DNA of 9,103 bases from DATCRE01 sp964235605 (GTDB lineage: Bacteria > Bacteroidota > Bacteroidia > Cytophagales > Cyclobacteriaceae). Under the pieces are notes generated by a model that worked only from the letters and a program-made list of their open reading frames with translations, made no database searches and was not told where the DNA came from. Location of the stretch: the NCBI GenBank assembly GCA_964235605.1, contig CAXSCR010000098.1, positions 1 through 9,103 of the forward strand, written 5' to 3'. This document shows positions 1 through 7,375 of this stretch, piece after piece; positions within the stretch are counted from its first letter, which is position 1, and each line of letters opens with the position of its first letter. The position numbers and the translations under genes were made by a program.

Positions 1-653
1 GAAGCTCAGGTACTGGTGGAGTAACTTATGCATGGAGTGGCCCTTCCTTTACTTCTGCCGCTCAAAATCCAACGACAACAGCCCCCGGAGCTTACACCTT
101 AACGGTAACGAACCCGGCTAATGGGTGTACTTCCACTTCAAGTATAAACGTAGGGCAAGACCTCACTGCGCCTGATGCCAGTGCTGGCAAGAGTGGTGAT
201 TTAAGTTGTGATTTTACCACGGTAACCTTAATCGGTAATTCATTAACAACACCAGTAACTTATGCATGGTTGGGTCCTTCCTTTGCTTCTTCCGCGGCTA
301 ACCCAAATGTCACATTTCCAGCAACTTATACATTGACAGTAACAAATACCGTTAATGGATGTACAGCCACAGCGAGTGTTATTGTGACTGAAAATAAAAC
401 TGCACCAGGTGCAGCTGCAGGCAAGAGCGGTGACCTTAGCTGTTCTACTACCTCAGTTACTATAACGGGAAGTTCAGCAACAGCAGGAGTAAGCTACGCA
501 TGGAGTGGTCCAGGTGGATTTACCTCTTCAATTGCTGGTCCATCTGTAGTGAATCCGGGCGCTTATACAGTGACAGTAACAGATCCAACAAATGGCTGTA
601 CTTCAACTGCGGGTGTAAATATATCTCTTGACAGTACACCTCCAAATGTAAGC
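1..653 (+). repeat. Tandem 234-nt repeats encoding 78-residue Ig/PKD-like units (2 full, 1 partial)
   Basis: Equivalent codons recur at exactly 234-base spacing. GGC-AAG-AG(T/C)-GGT of GKSGDLSC is at 186 and 420. The GTA codon before the YAW tryptophan is at 21, 255 and 489. Full units are 186-419 and 420-653; 1-185 is the tail of a unit cut by the window edge. The partial unit and the first full unit share a perfect 15-base run (GTAACTTATGCATGG) at 21 and 255, which suggests fairly recent duplication. More copies probably lie to the left. Confidence 0.9.
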
Positions 654-1667
654 GCTTCTGATACTAAGATTTGTATTAGTGCAACCACCAACATTGCCTT
701 AAATAATCCGAATGCTATGTCCGGCACAGCTTATACCTGGACTGTTACGCAAAATGGTGTAACAGGTGCAGCAGATCAAACAACTACGGTTTCTGGCCCT
801 ATACAGCAAGTTTTAACATTGGTGGATGCCACGACTCCAGGTACCGTTGTGTACACAATAACACCTATACTAAATTCATGCACCGGGTCACCTATCGATG
901 TTACCGTAACCGTTAATCCAAACCTTCAGGTTACTATAGATAAGTCTAACGATATTAACTGTATCAACACCGAGGCTACATTAATGGCTAACACAGACGG
1001 AACACAGTTTGATTGGAGTGGAGCTGGTTTAACTAGCACTGTAAATCCTTTCATAACGCCAAGAGCAGGTACTTATACAGTTAATGTAACCAACGGCATT
1101 TCTGGATGCGCTGCAACCGCGACTGTCACTGTGGAAGCAAACAAGGAAATACCTGATGCGGGAATTTCAAAAGTTGGAGAGTTTGGAGGTGCGTCTTCCG
1201 TGCAACTCGCTATTACTTCATCTATCAATAATTTAGGATACGTGTGGACTGGGCCAAATGGCTTCTCATCTACACAACCAAGTCCAGCAGTTGGTGAAGG
1301 TGGCACATACAGTGTAGTGGTGACTAACCCAATCAACGGATGTTCAAATACTGCCTCCCTAGCAGTTTACTCAGAGTTATTTATATCAGAAGGTTTTTCG
1401 CCAAACTCAGATGGGCATCTTGATAACTGGGTAATGGAAGGTATTGAAAACTATCCTAACAACAAGGTTAAAGTATTTAACGTGTGGGGTGAGCTTGTCT
1501 TTGAGATGAGTCATTATAACAACGATGAGAACACTTGGACTGGTCAAGTAAGCCATGGGTTAGTAGTTGGCTCAAATGGCCATGTACCTGACGGAACTTA
1601 TTATTACGTACTTAATCTAGGCAACGATAGAAAACTTATTAGCGGCTTTGTGATGCTAAAACGATAA
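1..1667 (+). CDS. Secreted repeat adhesin with T9SS type B sorting domain (5' end missing)
   Basis: The reading frame is open from the left edge (first full codon at base 3) to the TAA at 1665-1667, so 554 residues of a longer protein are visible; the ATG at 270 is an internal methionine inside a repeat, not the start. The visible part is a chain of six Ig/PKD-like beta-sandwich units with the recurring pattern GDLSC...YAWxGP...GxYTVTVTxxxNGCT, then a C-terminal domain of about 95 residues starting near SEGFSPNSDG and ending GFVMLKR. That ending fits the CHU_C / gliding-motility-associated C-terminal family, the type B signal for export and surface attachment through the type IX secretion system. 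Most units carry a cysteine pair that probably forms an intradomain disulphide. The signal peptide must lie upstream of the window. The next gene, 4 bases downstream, is a PorP/SprF homologue, the expected partner of type B cargo. Ligand and exact function are unknown; an adhesin or matrix role is inferred. Confidence 0.9.
   Translation, partial: SSGTGGVTYAWSGPSFTSAAQNPTTTAPGAYTLTVTNPANGCTSTSSINVGQDLTAPDASAGKSGDLSCDFTTVTLIGNSLTTPVTYAWLGPSFASSAANPNVTFPATYTLTVTNTVNGCTATASVIVTENKTAPGAAAGKSGDLSCSTTSVTITGSSATAGVSYAWSGPGGFTSSIAGPSVVNPGAYTVTVTDPTNGCTSTAGVNISLDSTPPNVSASDTKICISATTNIALNNPNAMSGTAYTWTVTQNGVTGAADQTTTVSGPIQQVLTLVDATTPGTVVYTITPILNSCTGSPIDVTVTVNPNLQVTIDKSNDINCINTEATLMANTDGTQFDWSGAGLTSTVNPFITPRAGTYTVNVTNGISGCAATATVTVEANKEIPDAGISKVGEFGGASSVQLAITSSINNLGYVWTGPNGFSSTQPSPAVGEGGTYSVVVTNPINGCSNTASLAVYSELFISEGFSPNSDGHLDNWVMEGIENYPNNKVKVFNVWGELVFEMSHYNNDENTWTGQVSHGLVVGSNGHVPDGTYYYVLNLGNDRKLISGFVMLKR
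654..938 (+). other. Longer PKD-like unit interrupting the repeat array
   Basis: This 95-residue segment does not follow the 78-residue template: it lacks the YAWxGP core, reading YTWTVTQNGV instead, and has no GxYTVTVT strand. It keeps one cysteine near each end (KICIS and NSCTG). The strand pattern resembles the PKD-like modules common in Bacteroidota secreted proteins. It separates the near-identical units upstream from the more diverged pair downstream. Confidence 0.6.
939..1373 (+). repeat. Two diverged copies of the adhesin repeat unit
   Basis: Units at about 939-1166 (76 residues, starting DKSNDINC) and 1167-1373 (starting SKVGEFGG) align with the upstream 78-residue units. Their core tryptophans (1014 and 1245) are 231 bases apart rather than 234. 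The last unit has Gly (codon at 1188) where the others have the first Cys, so its NGC cysteine (codon at 1341) has no partner. Confidence 0.75.
1380..1664 (+). other. Type B C-terminal sorting domain (CHU_C-like) of the adhesin
   Basis: The segment begins FISEGFSPNSDG, continues through KVKVFNVWGELVFE and PDGTYYYVLNLG, and ends in GFVMLKR at the stop codon. The FSPN-DG opening, the VFN-WG-LVF strand, the PDGTYYY strand and a terminal short basic motif are hallmarks of the gliding-motility-associated C-terminal domain. In this family the domain directs passage through the T9SS translocon and depends on a PorP/SprF-like protein. The assignment is by family resemblance read by eye. Confidence 0.85.
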
Positions 1668-1671
1668 TGGG

Positions 1672-2586
1672 ATGAAAAGACTTTTATATCTTATCTTTTT
1701 TATTGCGCCGGCTTGTTTAGCCCAACAACAAGTTACCTTTTCGCAATACATGTTTCATGGGTTGGTTATGAATCCAGCCTATGCAAGTACTGATGAGGCT
1801 TTAAATGTTACGCTCCTGCAAAGAAAGCAATGGTCAAAAATTGACGGTACGCCTGAAATTCAAAGCTTAATGGGCCAGAAATACTATGATAAAAAGAACG
1901 CTGGCCTAGGGGTTATTGTGGAGAATGTAAAGTACGGTGTAACCCGCATTTTCACCTTCAATGGTATTTATTCCTACAAAATTAAGATGGCCCAAAAACG
2001 CAGCTTGTCTTTGGGGCTCCGTGCGGGTGTCTCATCACATCGTGAATCACTAACAAATCTTAATCTTCCATCCACAGATCCAAGATTTGCTGTTAATACA
2101 AGCAAGACCTTATTCAATGCAGGTTTAGGTGTTTACTATGAAGCCAAAAGGTTTTATACTGGCCTTACAGCATCTGGCTTAATCAAGAATAAGTTAGGGG
2201 AAACGCAGCTAGAGGGTACGACTTCCATGGCAAAGCAAATTCCACATTATTTTTTCTCTGTAGGATATTTGTTTGATGTTAATCCGTCGGTTAAAATAAA
2301 GACGCAATTGTTATTAAAAGCGGTGTCTGGTGCTCCAATGGGTACAGATATTAATGTAGCGGCCTTATTAAAAGAGGTTGTTTGGGTGGGAGTCACCTAT
2401 AAATATAAAAATTCTGTTAATGCCCTATTAGAATTTAAAGTAAAAGAACATTTCAAGATTGGACTAGCCTATGACATTGCTACATCAAAAATAAATCAAG
2501 TTACGCCTGGAACTTACGAAATAAGCTTAAATTACAGATATCTTAAAAAACGTCAATATAGAGTAATGTCTCCGAGATATTTTTAA
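1672..2586 (+). CDS. PorP/SprF-family type IX secretion outer-membrane protein
   Basis: This 304-residue protein, the usual length for the family, has a signal peptide with probable cleavage after CLA at residue 17. The mature N-terminus then shows the family signature: FSQYMFHGLVMNPAYA at 23-38 and RKQW at 51-54. The rest alternates short polar and hydrophobic stretches with frequent glycines and aromatic residues, as expected of an outer-membrane beta-barrel, and ends in ISLNYRYLKKRQYR near the C-terminus. In Flavobacterium johnsoniae SprF is needed for secretion of the type B adhesin SprB, and paired PorP/SprF-like genes commonly follow type B cargo genes. The start is the ATG 4 bases after the adhesin stop; there is no Shine-Dalgarno sequence, so translational coupling is likely. 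It is probably a cargo-specific paralogue rather than core PorP, because no core T9SS genes are adjacent. A Cys at residue 15 inside the signal peptide is not a convincing lipobox. Confidence 0.88.
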   Translation: MKRLLYLIFFIAPACLAQQQVTFSQYMFHGLVMNPAYASTDEALNVTLLQRKQWSKIDGTPEIQSLMGQKYYDKKNAGLGVIVENVKYGVTRIFTFNGIYSYKIKMAQKRSLSLGLRAGVSSHRESLTNLNLPSTDPRFAVNTSKTLFNAGLGVYYEAKRFYTGLTASGLIKNKLGETQLEGTTSMAKQIPHYFFSVGYLFDVNPSVKIKTQLLLKAVSGAPMGTDINVAALLKEVVWVGVTYKYKNSVNALLEFKVKEHFKIGLAYDIATSKINQVTPGTYEISLNYRYLKKRQYRVMSPRYF

Positions 2587-2589
2587 CCT

Positions 2590-4221
2590 ATGAAGAATTC
2601 TTTTCTAGCTGTCTGTCTTACTGTTAGCTTATTAATGCCATTTACTTCTTCGTATGCCCAAGAAGAGGTGCCCAAAAAAGCACAAAAAATATTTTTGAAG
2701 GCCGAGCACTTCTACAATCATTTTGCCTACTTCAAAGCCATTGATCAGTATAAGCAATTCCTGTCGCTTCAAAAAAATCATCATGAGTCCATGCTCAAAA
2801 TTGCTTCGTCTTATTATAAAATAAAGAACTATGATCAAACATTAGCATGGTATGATTCTGCACTACGATATGGTGATCTCCCGACAGAACATGAGGTTCA
2901 ATATGCTGAAGTGCTATTGAATCATGGTAAGCATAAGGAGTCAAAGGTATGGTTTAAGAAATATCTTGAAAGTCAGCCAGCTGATAAGCGAGCAAGCGAG
3001 AAATTGCAGGGCCTTGAAGATATGGGTATCTTTTATCGTGATTCTAGTTTATACAAAGTCTCAAACCTATCTATTAACTCAAAGTCCTCAGACTTCTCGC
3101 TAACGTTCTACAAAGAAGGTTTTATTTTTGTCTCCGCCAGAGAGGAGACCAAGCGAGCAAAAGATTTAGATCAACGCAGTAATGGTTCATATTTAGATTT
3201 ATACTATGCCGCGGTCAATGACAGTTCAATTGGAGCACCCCAGCCATTTAGTGATGCAATAAACAGCACCTTTCATGAAGGGCCGTTAGCATTATATGAT
3301 AGCGGAAAGAAAATGATTTTTACCCGTAGCGATGTAGTTAAAGGAAAACCAAATGGAGAAAATGGCAGCAGTACCATACATTTTCAAATGTTCCACACAG
3401 AAAGGAACGAAAAAGATGAATGGAGTCATCCAAAACTTTTAAACCTTCATGATAAGCACTACTCTATGGGACACCCATCAATAAGCTCTGATGGCAAAAC
3501 TTTATACTTTGCGTCTAACATACCTGGCGGCTATGGAGGTTCTGATATATATATGAGTTCTTTGGAAAATGATAACTGGAGTAAGCCGATAAATCTTGGA
3601 TCTAAGTTGAACACCGAAGGAAATGAAATGTTTCCTTATTTATTTAATGATTCAATATTATACTTTTCTTCAGATGGATTTCGTGGTTTAGGCGGTCTGG
3701 ATATTTTTAAGACTCGTTTACAAGATTTACAAGATTCTTCCCAAGTGTATAACATGGGTTATCCGCTGAATAGTTCAAAAGATGATTTCGGAATAACACT
3801 AGACGTTAACGGGACTCACGGATATTTCTCATCTAACCGCGAGGGCGGTGTTGGCGGTGACGATATATACAAATTTATAATTCGCAACGGAACCCATCCT
3901 CAGCCTGTTGAGCATTTAGAGCCCCCTATAGAAGTCTTTTACACAGTTCAAATACTTGCTCTTAAAAATCCAAAAGTTGTAAGGAAGTCGTTTTTGCAAA
4001 CGCTTAAAGGCGTTGTGAGGCATGATGGCAAAGATGGATTACACCGATATACATATGGTGAATACAAAGGTCCTGATGACGCGCTGGGCATGCTAAAGGA
4101 AATTCAAGATATGGGTTATAAAGATGCATTTATCAGACGTGTAGAACGTTACACTGAACTTTCAAAGGCTCCTGGGCAAGACGTAGAGTTACTTTACAGA
4201 AGTATAGGAAGTGTTGATTGA
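2590..4221 (+). CDS. Periplasmic TPR / PD40 propeller protein with C-terminal SPOR-like domain (PorE-like partner)
   Basis: This 543-residue protein has a signal peptide (cleavage likely after SSYA at 24). TPR-like helical repeats cover about 28-142. PD40-type propeller blades follow at about 169-428; the clearest are PSISSDGKTLYFAS (296-309), LFNDSILYFSSDG (351-363) and DVNGTHGYFSSN (405-416), each followed by GGxGGxDIY or a close variant. After a proline-rich linker (about 437-447), residues 449-521 (FYTVQILAL...RYTYGEYKGPDDALGMLKEI...AFIRRV) have the beta-alpha-beta-beta-alpha-beta pattern of a SPOR domain. TPR-PD40 proteins such as PorE normally end in an OmpA-like peptidoglycan-binding domain and link T9SS components to the cell wall; here that domain is absent. 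The ATG lies 3 bases after the PorP/SprF-like stop, so the gene belongs to the same operon. The inferred role is anchoring the outer-membrane partner to peptidoglycan. The TPR/PD40 call is firm; the SPOR call is by pattern. Confidence 0.82.
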   Translation: MKNSFLAVCLTVSLLMPFTSSYAQEEVPKKAQKIFLKAEHFYNHFAYFKAIDQYKQFLSLQKNHHESMLKIASSYYKIKNYDQTLAWYDSALRYGDLPTEHEVQYAEVLLNHGKHKESKVWFKKYLESQPADKRASEKLQGLEDMGIFYRDSSLYKVSNLSINSKSSDFSLTFYKEGFIFVSAREETKRAKDLDQRSNGSYLDLYYAAVNDSSIGAPQPFSDAINSTFHEGPLALYDSGKKMIFTRSDVVKGKPNGENGSSTIHFQMFHTERNEKDEWSHPKLLNLHDKHYSMGHPSISSDGKTLYFASNIPGGYGGSDIYMSSLENDNWSKPINLGSKLNTEGNEMFPYLFNDSILYFSSDGFRGLGGLDIFKTRLQDLQDSSQVYNMGYPLNSSKDDFGITLDVNGTHGYFSSNREGGVGGDDIYKFIIRNGTHPQPVEHLEPPIEVFYTVQILALKNPKVVRKSFLQTLKGVVRHDGKDGLHRYTYGEYKGPDDALGMLKEIQDMGYKDAFIRRVERYTELSKAPGQDVELLYRSIGSVD

Positions 4222-4233
4222 GTTCATCAACGC
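4211..4233 (+). terminator. Weak candidate end-of-operon hairpin across the stop codon
   Basis: GTGTTGAT (4211-4218) pairs with ATCAACGC (4226-4233) in an 8-bp stem with one G-U pair and a 7-base loop holding the TGA stop (4219-4221). There is no immediate T run; the nearest T-rich stretch begins about 15 bases later. It may simply be chance. Confidence 0.25.
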
Positions 4234-4330
4234 TTAGGATAAAGCAATATTTTAATCCATCCTTCATGCTGACCATCGTTAAGCCACTCTATTGACACTC
4301 ACATCTTGAAGGACTTATGACAACCATAAA

Positions 4331-4375
4331 GTTGAATTAACGCATTAATTGACAAGTTTATGCAGTTAATTTAAC
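4331..4375. repeat. Imperfect inverted repeat / hairpin in the gap before the helicase gene
   Basis: GTTGAATTAACGCAT (4331-4345) pairs with ATGCAGTTAATTTAAC (4360-4375) over 15 base pairs, with one G-U (or G/T) pair, a single bulged A at 4364 and a 14-base loop. No T run follows, so it is not a standard terminator. It lies about 50 bases upstream of the -7 box, where it could be an operator, an RNA 3'-end structure protecting the adhesin operon transcript, or a relic. The rest of the 238-base gap holds only the promoter box described separately and the weak hairpin at its start. Confidence 0.5.
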
Positions 4376-4426
4376 CCGGTTACGATTAATGCAAAAAAGT
4401 CTCACTGCTATTCACAAAATCGAACG

Positions 4427-4434
4427 TATCTTTG
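4427..4434 (+). promoter_or_regulatory. Bacteroidota-type -7 box for the SNF2 gene
   Basis: TATCTTTG matches the TAnnTTTG consensus exactly, 25 bases upstream of the ATG at 4460, which predicts a leader of about 20 bases. No clear TTG-type -33 element lies at the usual distance. The leader is A/T-rich (AGAAAATAAAATATAATTA) without a Shine-Dalgarno sequence, typical of Bacteroidota. Confidence 0.55.
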
Positions 4435-4459
4435 CCGCTCAGAAAATAAAATATAATTA

Positions 4460-7375
4460 ATGAACCTTTTTGAAGAGGAAAAAGTAGCGTACAAACAAGA
4501 TAAAAGACCAGTCTTACCGGACGGAACAGTTATCGATTATGAGATTGGGTTTTTATTCAACTTTGCTTCCGGCAAGTCAACCCGGTTTGATCTTGAACCA
4601 CTTCTCATTTATAGAAAGGAAAAAGCAACAGAGTTTAAAAGAATGTCGCTACAACCAGATAGGAGTCTTGCTTACCTTCAACCGCTTGATGAACTAACCT
4701 ATAAATCATTTCTCGAATTTTCTGATAATAAGCTTTTGCTCTGGATGACCAAAACCGGCAATAGATTTATCAGAAATCATTCAGGTACATGGGCACATGT
4801 CTCGGCCAGGGAACTGATTAACCTACGCAAGCACTATGTTGACATCCTAGAAAAACTATGGCCAGTATTACAAACATCACCTAATTTGTTTCTTTTACGA
4901 AAAGGCCGTTTCATAGAGACTAATTTGAAATCTTTAGCACTTGGTAAAGAACCCGCAAAGCTCAGTTTTGTTGTAGATACAGATGGTAAATTAATTATAA
5001 TAAAATTAGTAATTCATCTTTGCGGACGTGAAGCACGATTAAACGTATGGGGTGGGTTTCTACTTGAAAGTGATGGTGTTTTATATTTGCCTCCAAGCCC
5101 TGAGGCATTATCCATTATAGATCTGTTTAAAAATGGTCCAATTACGTATCCTGTATCTGTAAAAAAAGAAGCGTTGAAATTAGTTTTGCCGTGGTTGGAG
5201 ATTTATTCGGTATCCATAAACGAAAAACTGGATATTGAAATACTTAATCCTGAGCCACAGCCGCGCGTATTTCTAACCGAGCTGAACGAAAGCAACCTCA
5301 TGATTCGCCCTCAATTTTCTTATGACGATGTGGTGCTTGATTATGGTGATGATGTAACCATTGATGACTCAAAGGGCAACCTTAAAATAATAAATCGAAA
5401 TAAACAGGAAGAGCTCAAGCTTTACGAATATTTACGAACCCTTCATCCTTCCTTCGCTAAGCAGCGCAACAATCAATATTATTATTTACTTTTTGCTGAT
5501 GTAATGAAAGGTGGATGGTTTATTTCCATGATGCGCAAGGTGCAAGATCTTGGATATGCTGTGCGGGGACTTCAGGAGCTTAAGAAATTCAGATACAACA
5601 GTAACGTTCCCAGGTTCGATATCAAGGCATCTGTTAATACTGACTGGTTTGATTTGGAGGTAAGCATATCCTGGGGAGATCAGAATATAACTTTGAAAGA
5701 AATTCGCAAGGCTATTTTAAATCAGCAAGATACTATCATGCTTGATGACGGTACACTGGGTCACATTCCCGACGAATGGATACGGCAATATAGTTTGCTT
5801 TTACGAACGAGCACAGAAGAAAACGGTATACTGAAAGTTAGCAAACTGCACTACACGTTACTAGAAGATGTTCTTGAGAAAGTACATGGCGATACTGTGC
5901 AACAGGATATTGCAGTGCGAAAGGAAAAACTTCTTCAGTTTGATACCATACCAAAAACAGAACTCTCTGGTGAAATAAAAGCTTCACTCAGACCCTATCA
6001 GTTATCCGGATTTCATTGGCTTCAAACCCTTGACGATTTAGGATATGGAGGTTGTCTTGCTGATGATATGGGATTAGGTAAAACGCTTCAAACCATTTCA
6101 TTCCTTCAATTTGTTAAGGAAAAATATCGGGGAAGCACGCAGCTCGTAGTATGTCCAACGTCTCTTATTTTCAATTGGGAAGATGAGCTTAAGAAGTTTT
6201 GCCCGTCATTGAAGTACTATACTTATTATGGTATGCAGCGTGAGTTTAATGAAACGCACTTTGCAGAATATGATGTTGTAGTTACAACGTACGGCGTAGT
6301 CAGAAATGATCAGGAAGAGCTTGTCAATTTCCTTTGGCAGTATGTAATTCTCGATGAAAGCCAGGCCATCAAAAATCCTGATGCACGCATAACAAAAGCA
6401 GTAGGAAAGTTAAACGCAGTTAATAGGGTAATACTAAGTGGTACACCAGTTCAGAACAATACGTCTGATCTCTATTCACAATTTAATTTCATTAATCCAG
6501 GCTTGTTAGGCAATCGTGAATTTTTTAATCGTGAATTCGCTGTTCCCATTGATAAATATGGTAATAAAGAAAAGACACAATATTTAAAGCGACTTATACA
6601 GCCCTTTACTTTAAGAAGAACCAAAGAACAGGTGGCCAAAGATCTTCCTGATAAAACAGTAACTGTGCTGTGGTGTACCATGGAACCTGAACAAAGAAAA
6701 TTGTACAACGACTACAAGGATAGTTACCGAAGTAAATTACTCAAACGTATTGATGAAGATGGTATCGGTAAATCAGGAATTTATGTATTGGAAGGCTTAT
6801 TGCGTCTTCGTCAAATCTGTGATCATCCTGCACTCTTAAAAGATCATGCTAACAATTTAACACGTGCTGTTAAAATAGATGAATTGATACGGGAAGTAAA
6901 GGAGAATACAGGCATTAACAAATTGCTTGTCTTTTCCCAGTTTACAGAGATGCTTCACATTATTCGTGATGAGTTTGCAGCGGAGGGAATTAATCATTGT
7001 TATCTTGATGGTAGTACTTCGCTCGACAATCGCCGGGAACAGGTTAATAAGTTTCAGGAAGATGATTCTATCAAAGCTTTCCTGATATCACTAAAAGCGG
7101 GTGGTGTTGGGCTTAATCTTACCGTGGCTGACTATGTATATTTAGTTGATCCATGGTGGAATCCTGCTACAGAACAACAGGCAATTGATCGTGCTCATCG
7201 TATTGGACAAAAAAGAAAGGTATTCGCTTACAAAATGATTTGTAAAGATACTGTGGAAGAGAAGATCCTGCAGCTTCAGGAACGAAAGCAGATGCTTGCA
7301 GATGAGCTCATTCAGGAGGACAATGGGTTCGTAAAAAATCTTTCGCGTGACGATATTGAGTTTTTATTCGGATAA
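4460..7375 (+). CDS. SNF2-family DEAD/DEAH-box helicase/ATPase
   Basis: This 971-residue protein has the full SNF2 motor in its C-terminal half. Visible motifs are Walker A DDMGLGKT (535-542), motif II DESQ (632-635, catalytic Glu kept), motif III SGTPVQNN (660-667), the second RecA lobe from KLLVFSQF (821-828), motif V KAGGVGLNL (879-887) with DPWWNPATEQ, and motif VI QAIDRAHRIGQ (907-917 with the arginine fingers R911/R914). The tail ends IEFLFG. SNF2 proteins use ATP hydrolysis to translocate on double-stranded DNA and remodel protein-DNA complexes; bacterial members act in transcription recycling, repair or unknown processes. The N-terminal half (about 1-490) has no domain I can name. It has a single cysteine, so the SWIM zinc finger of some bacterial SNF2 proteins is absent. 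The ATG at 4460 follows a -7 box closely and is the first start in the frame after it. The gene is probably monocistronic and housekeeping-like; no methylase, nuclease or other defence partner is adjacent. Confidence 0.93.
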   Translation: MNLFEEEKVAYKQDKRPVLPDGTVIDYEIGFLFNFASGKSTRFDLEPLLIYRKEKATEFKRMSLQPDRSLAYLQPLDELTYKSFLEFSDNKLLLWMTKTGNRFIRNHSGTWAHVSARELINLRKHYVDILEKLWPVLQTSPNLFLLRKGRFIETNLKSLALGKEPAKLSFVVDTDGKLIIIKLVIHLCGREARLNVWGGFLLESDGVLYLPPSPEALSIIDLFKNGPITYPVSVKKEALKLVLPWLEIYSVSINEKLDIEILNPEPQPRVFLTELNESNLMIRPQFSYDDVVLDYGDDVTIDDSKGNLKIINRNKQEELKLYEYLRTLHPSFAKQRNNQYYYLLFADVMKGGWFISMMRKVQDLGYAVRGLQELKKFRYNSNVPRFDIKASVNTDWFDLEVSISWGDQNITLKEIRKAILNQQDTIMLDDGTLGHIPDEWIRQYSLLLRTSTEENGILKVSKLHYTLLEDVLEKVHGDTVQQDIAVRKEKLLQFDTIPKTELSGEIKASLRPYQLSGFHWLQTLDDLGYGGCLADDMGLGKTLQTISFLQFVKEKYRGSTQLVVCPTSLIFNWEDELKKFCPSLKYYTYYGMQREFNETHFAEYDVVVTTYGVVRNDQEELVNFLWQYVILDESQAIKNPDARITKAVGKLNAVNRVILSGTPVQNNTSDLYSQFNFINPGLLGNREFFNREFAVPIDKYGNKEKTQYLKRLIQPFTLRRTKEQVAKDLPDKTVTVLWCTMEPEQRKLYNDYKDSYRSKLLKRIDEDGIGKSGIYVLEGLLRLRQICDHPALLKDHANNLTRAVKIDELIREVKENTGINKLLVFSQFTEMLHIIRDEFAAEGINHCYLDGSTSLDNRREQVNKFQEDDSIKAFLISLKAGGVGLNLTVADYVYLVDPWWNPATEQQAIDRAHRIGQKRKVFAYKMICKDTVEEKILQLQERKQMLADELIQEDNGFVKNLSRDDIEFLFG

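Noticed and set aside
270..272. ATG at 270 as the start of the adhesin gene
   Set aside because: The frame is open to the left edge with homologous repeat sequence in phase, and 270 falls inside a YAWLGP repeat core (a frame-shifted reading aside, it is mid-domain), so the true start is outside the window.
1073..1336. Open frame of 87 codons on the - strand inside the adhesin
   Set aside because: It lies wholly antisense to a strongly supported repeat-coding region and its protein resembles nothing; it mirrors the repeat composition.
4292..4321. TTGACA followed 18 bases later by TATGAC, resembling a proteobacterial sigma-70 promoter
   Set aside because: The organism looks like a Bacteroidota member, whose main promoters use TAnnTTTG, and an exact box of that kind lies nearer the gene at 4427.
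6472..6708. Open frame of 78 codons on the - strand inside the SNF2 motor region
   Set aside because: The + strand here encodes conserved SNF2 sequence, so this is a shadow frame. A similar 68-codon frame at 2632-2838 is rejected for the same reason.
4460..7375. SNF2 helicase as part of a defence island
   Set aside because: Some phage-defence systems contain SNF2 proteins, but no methylase, nuclease, phospholipase D or other partner gene is adjacent, and flanking genes are an adhesin operon and a lone lipoprotein.
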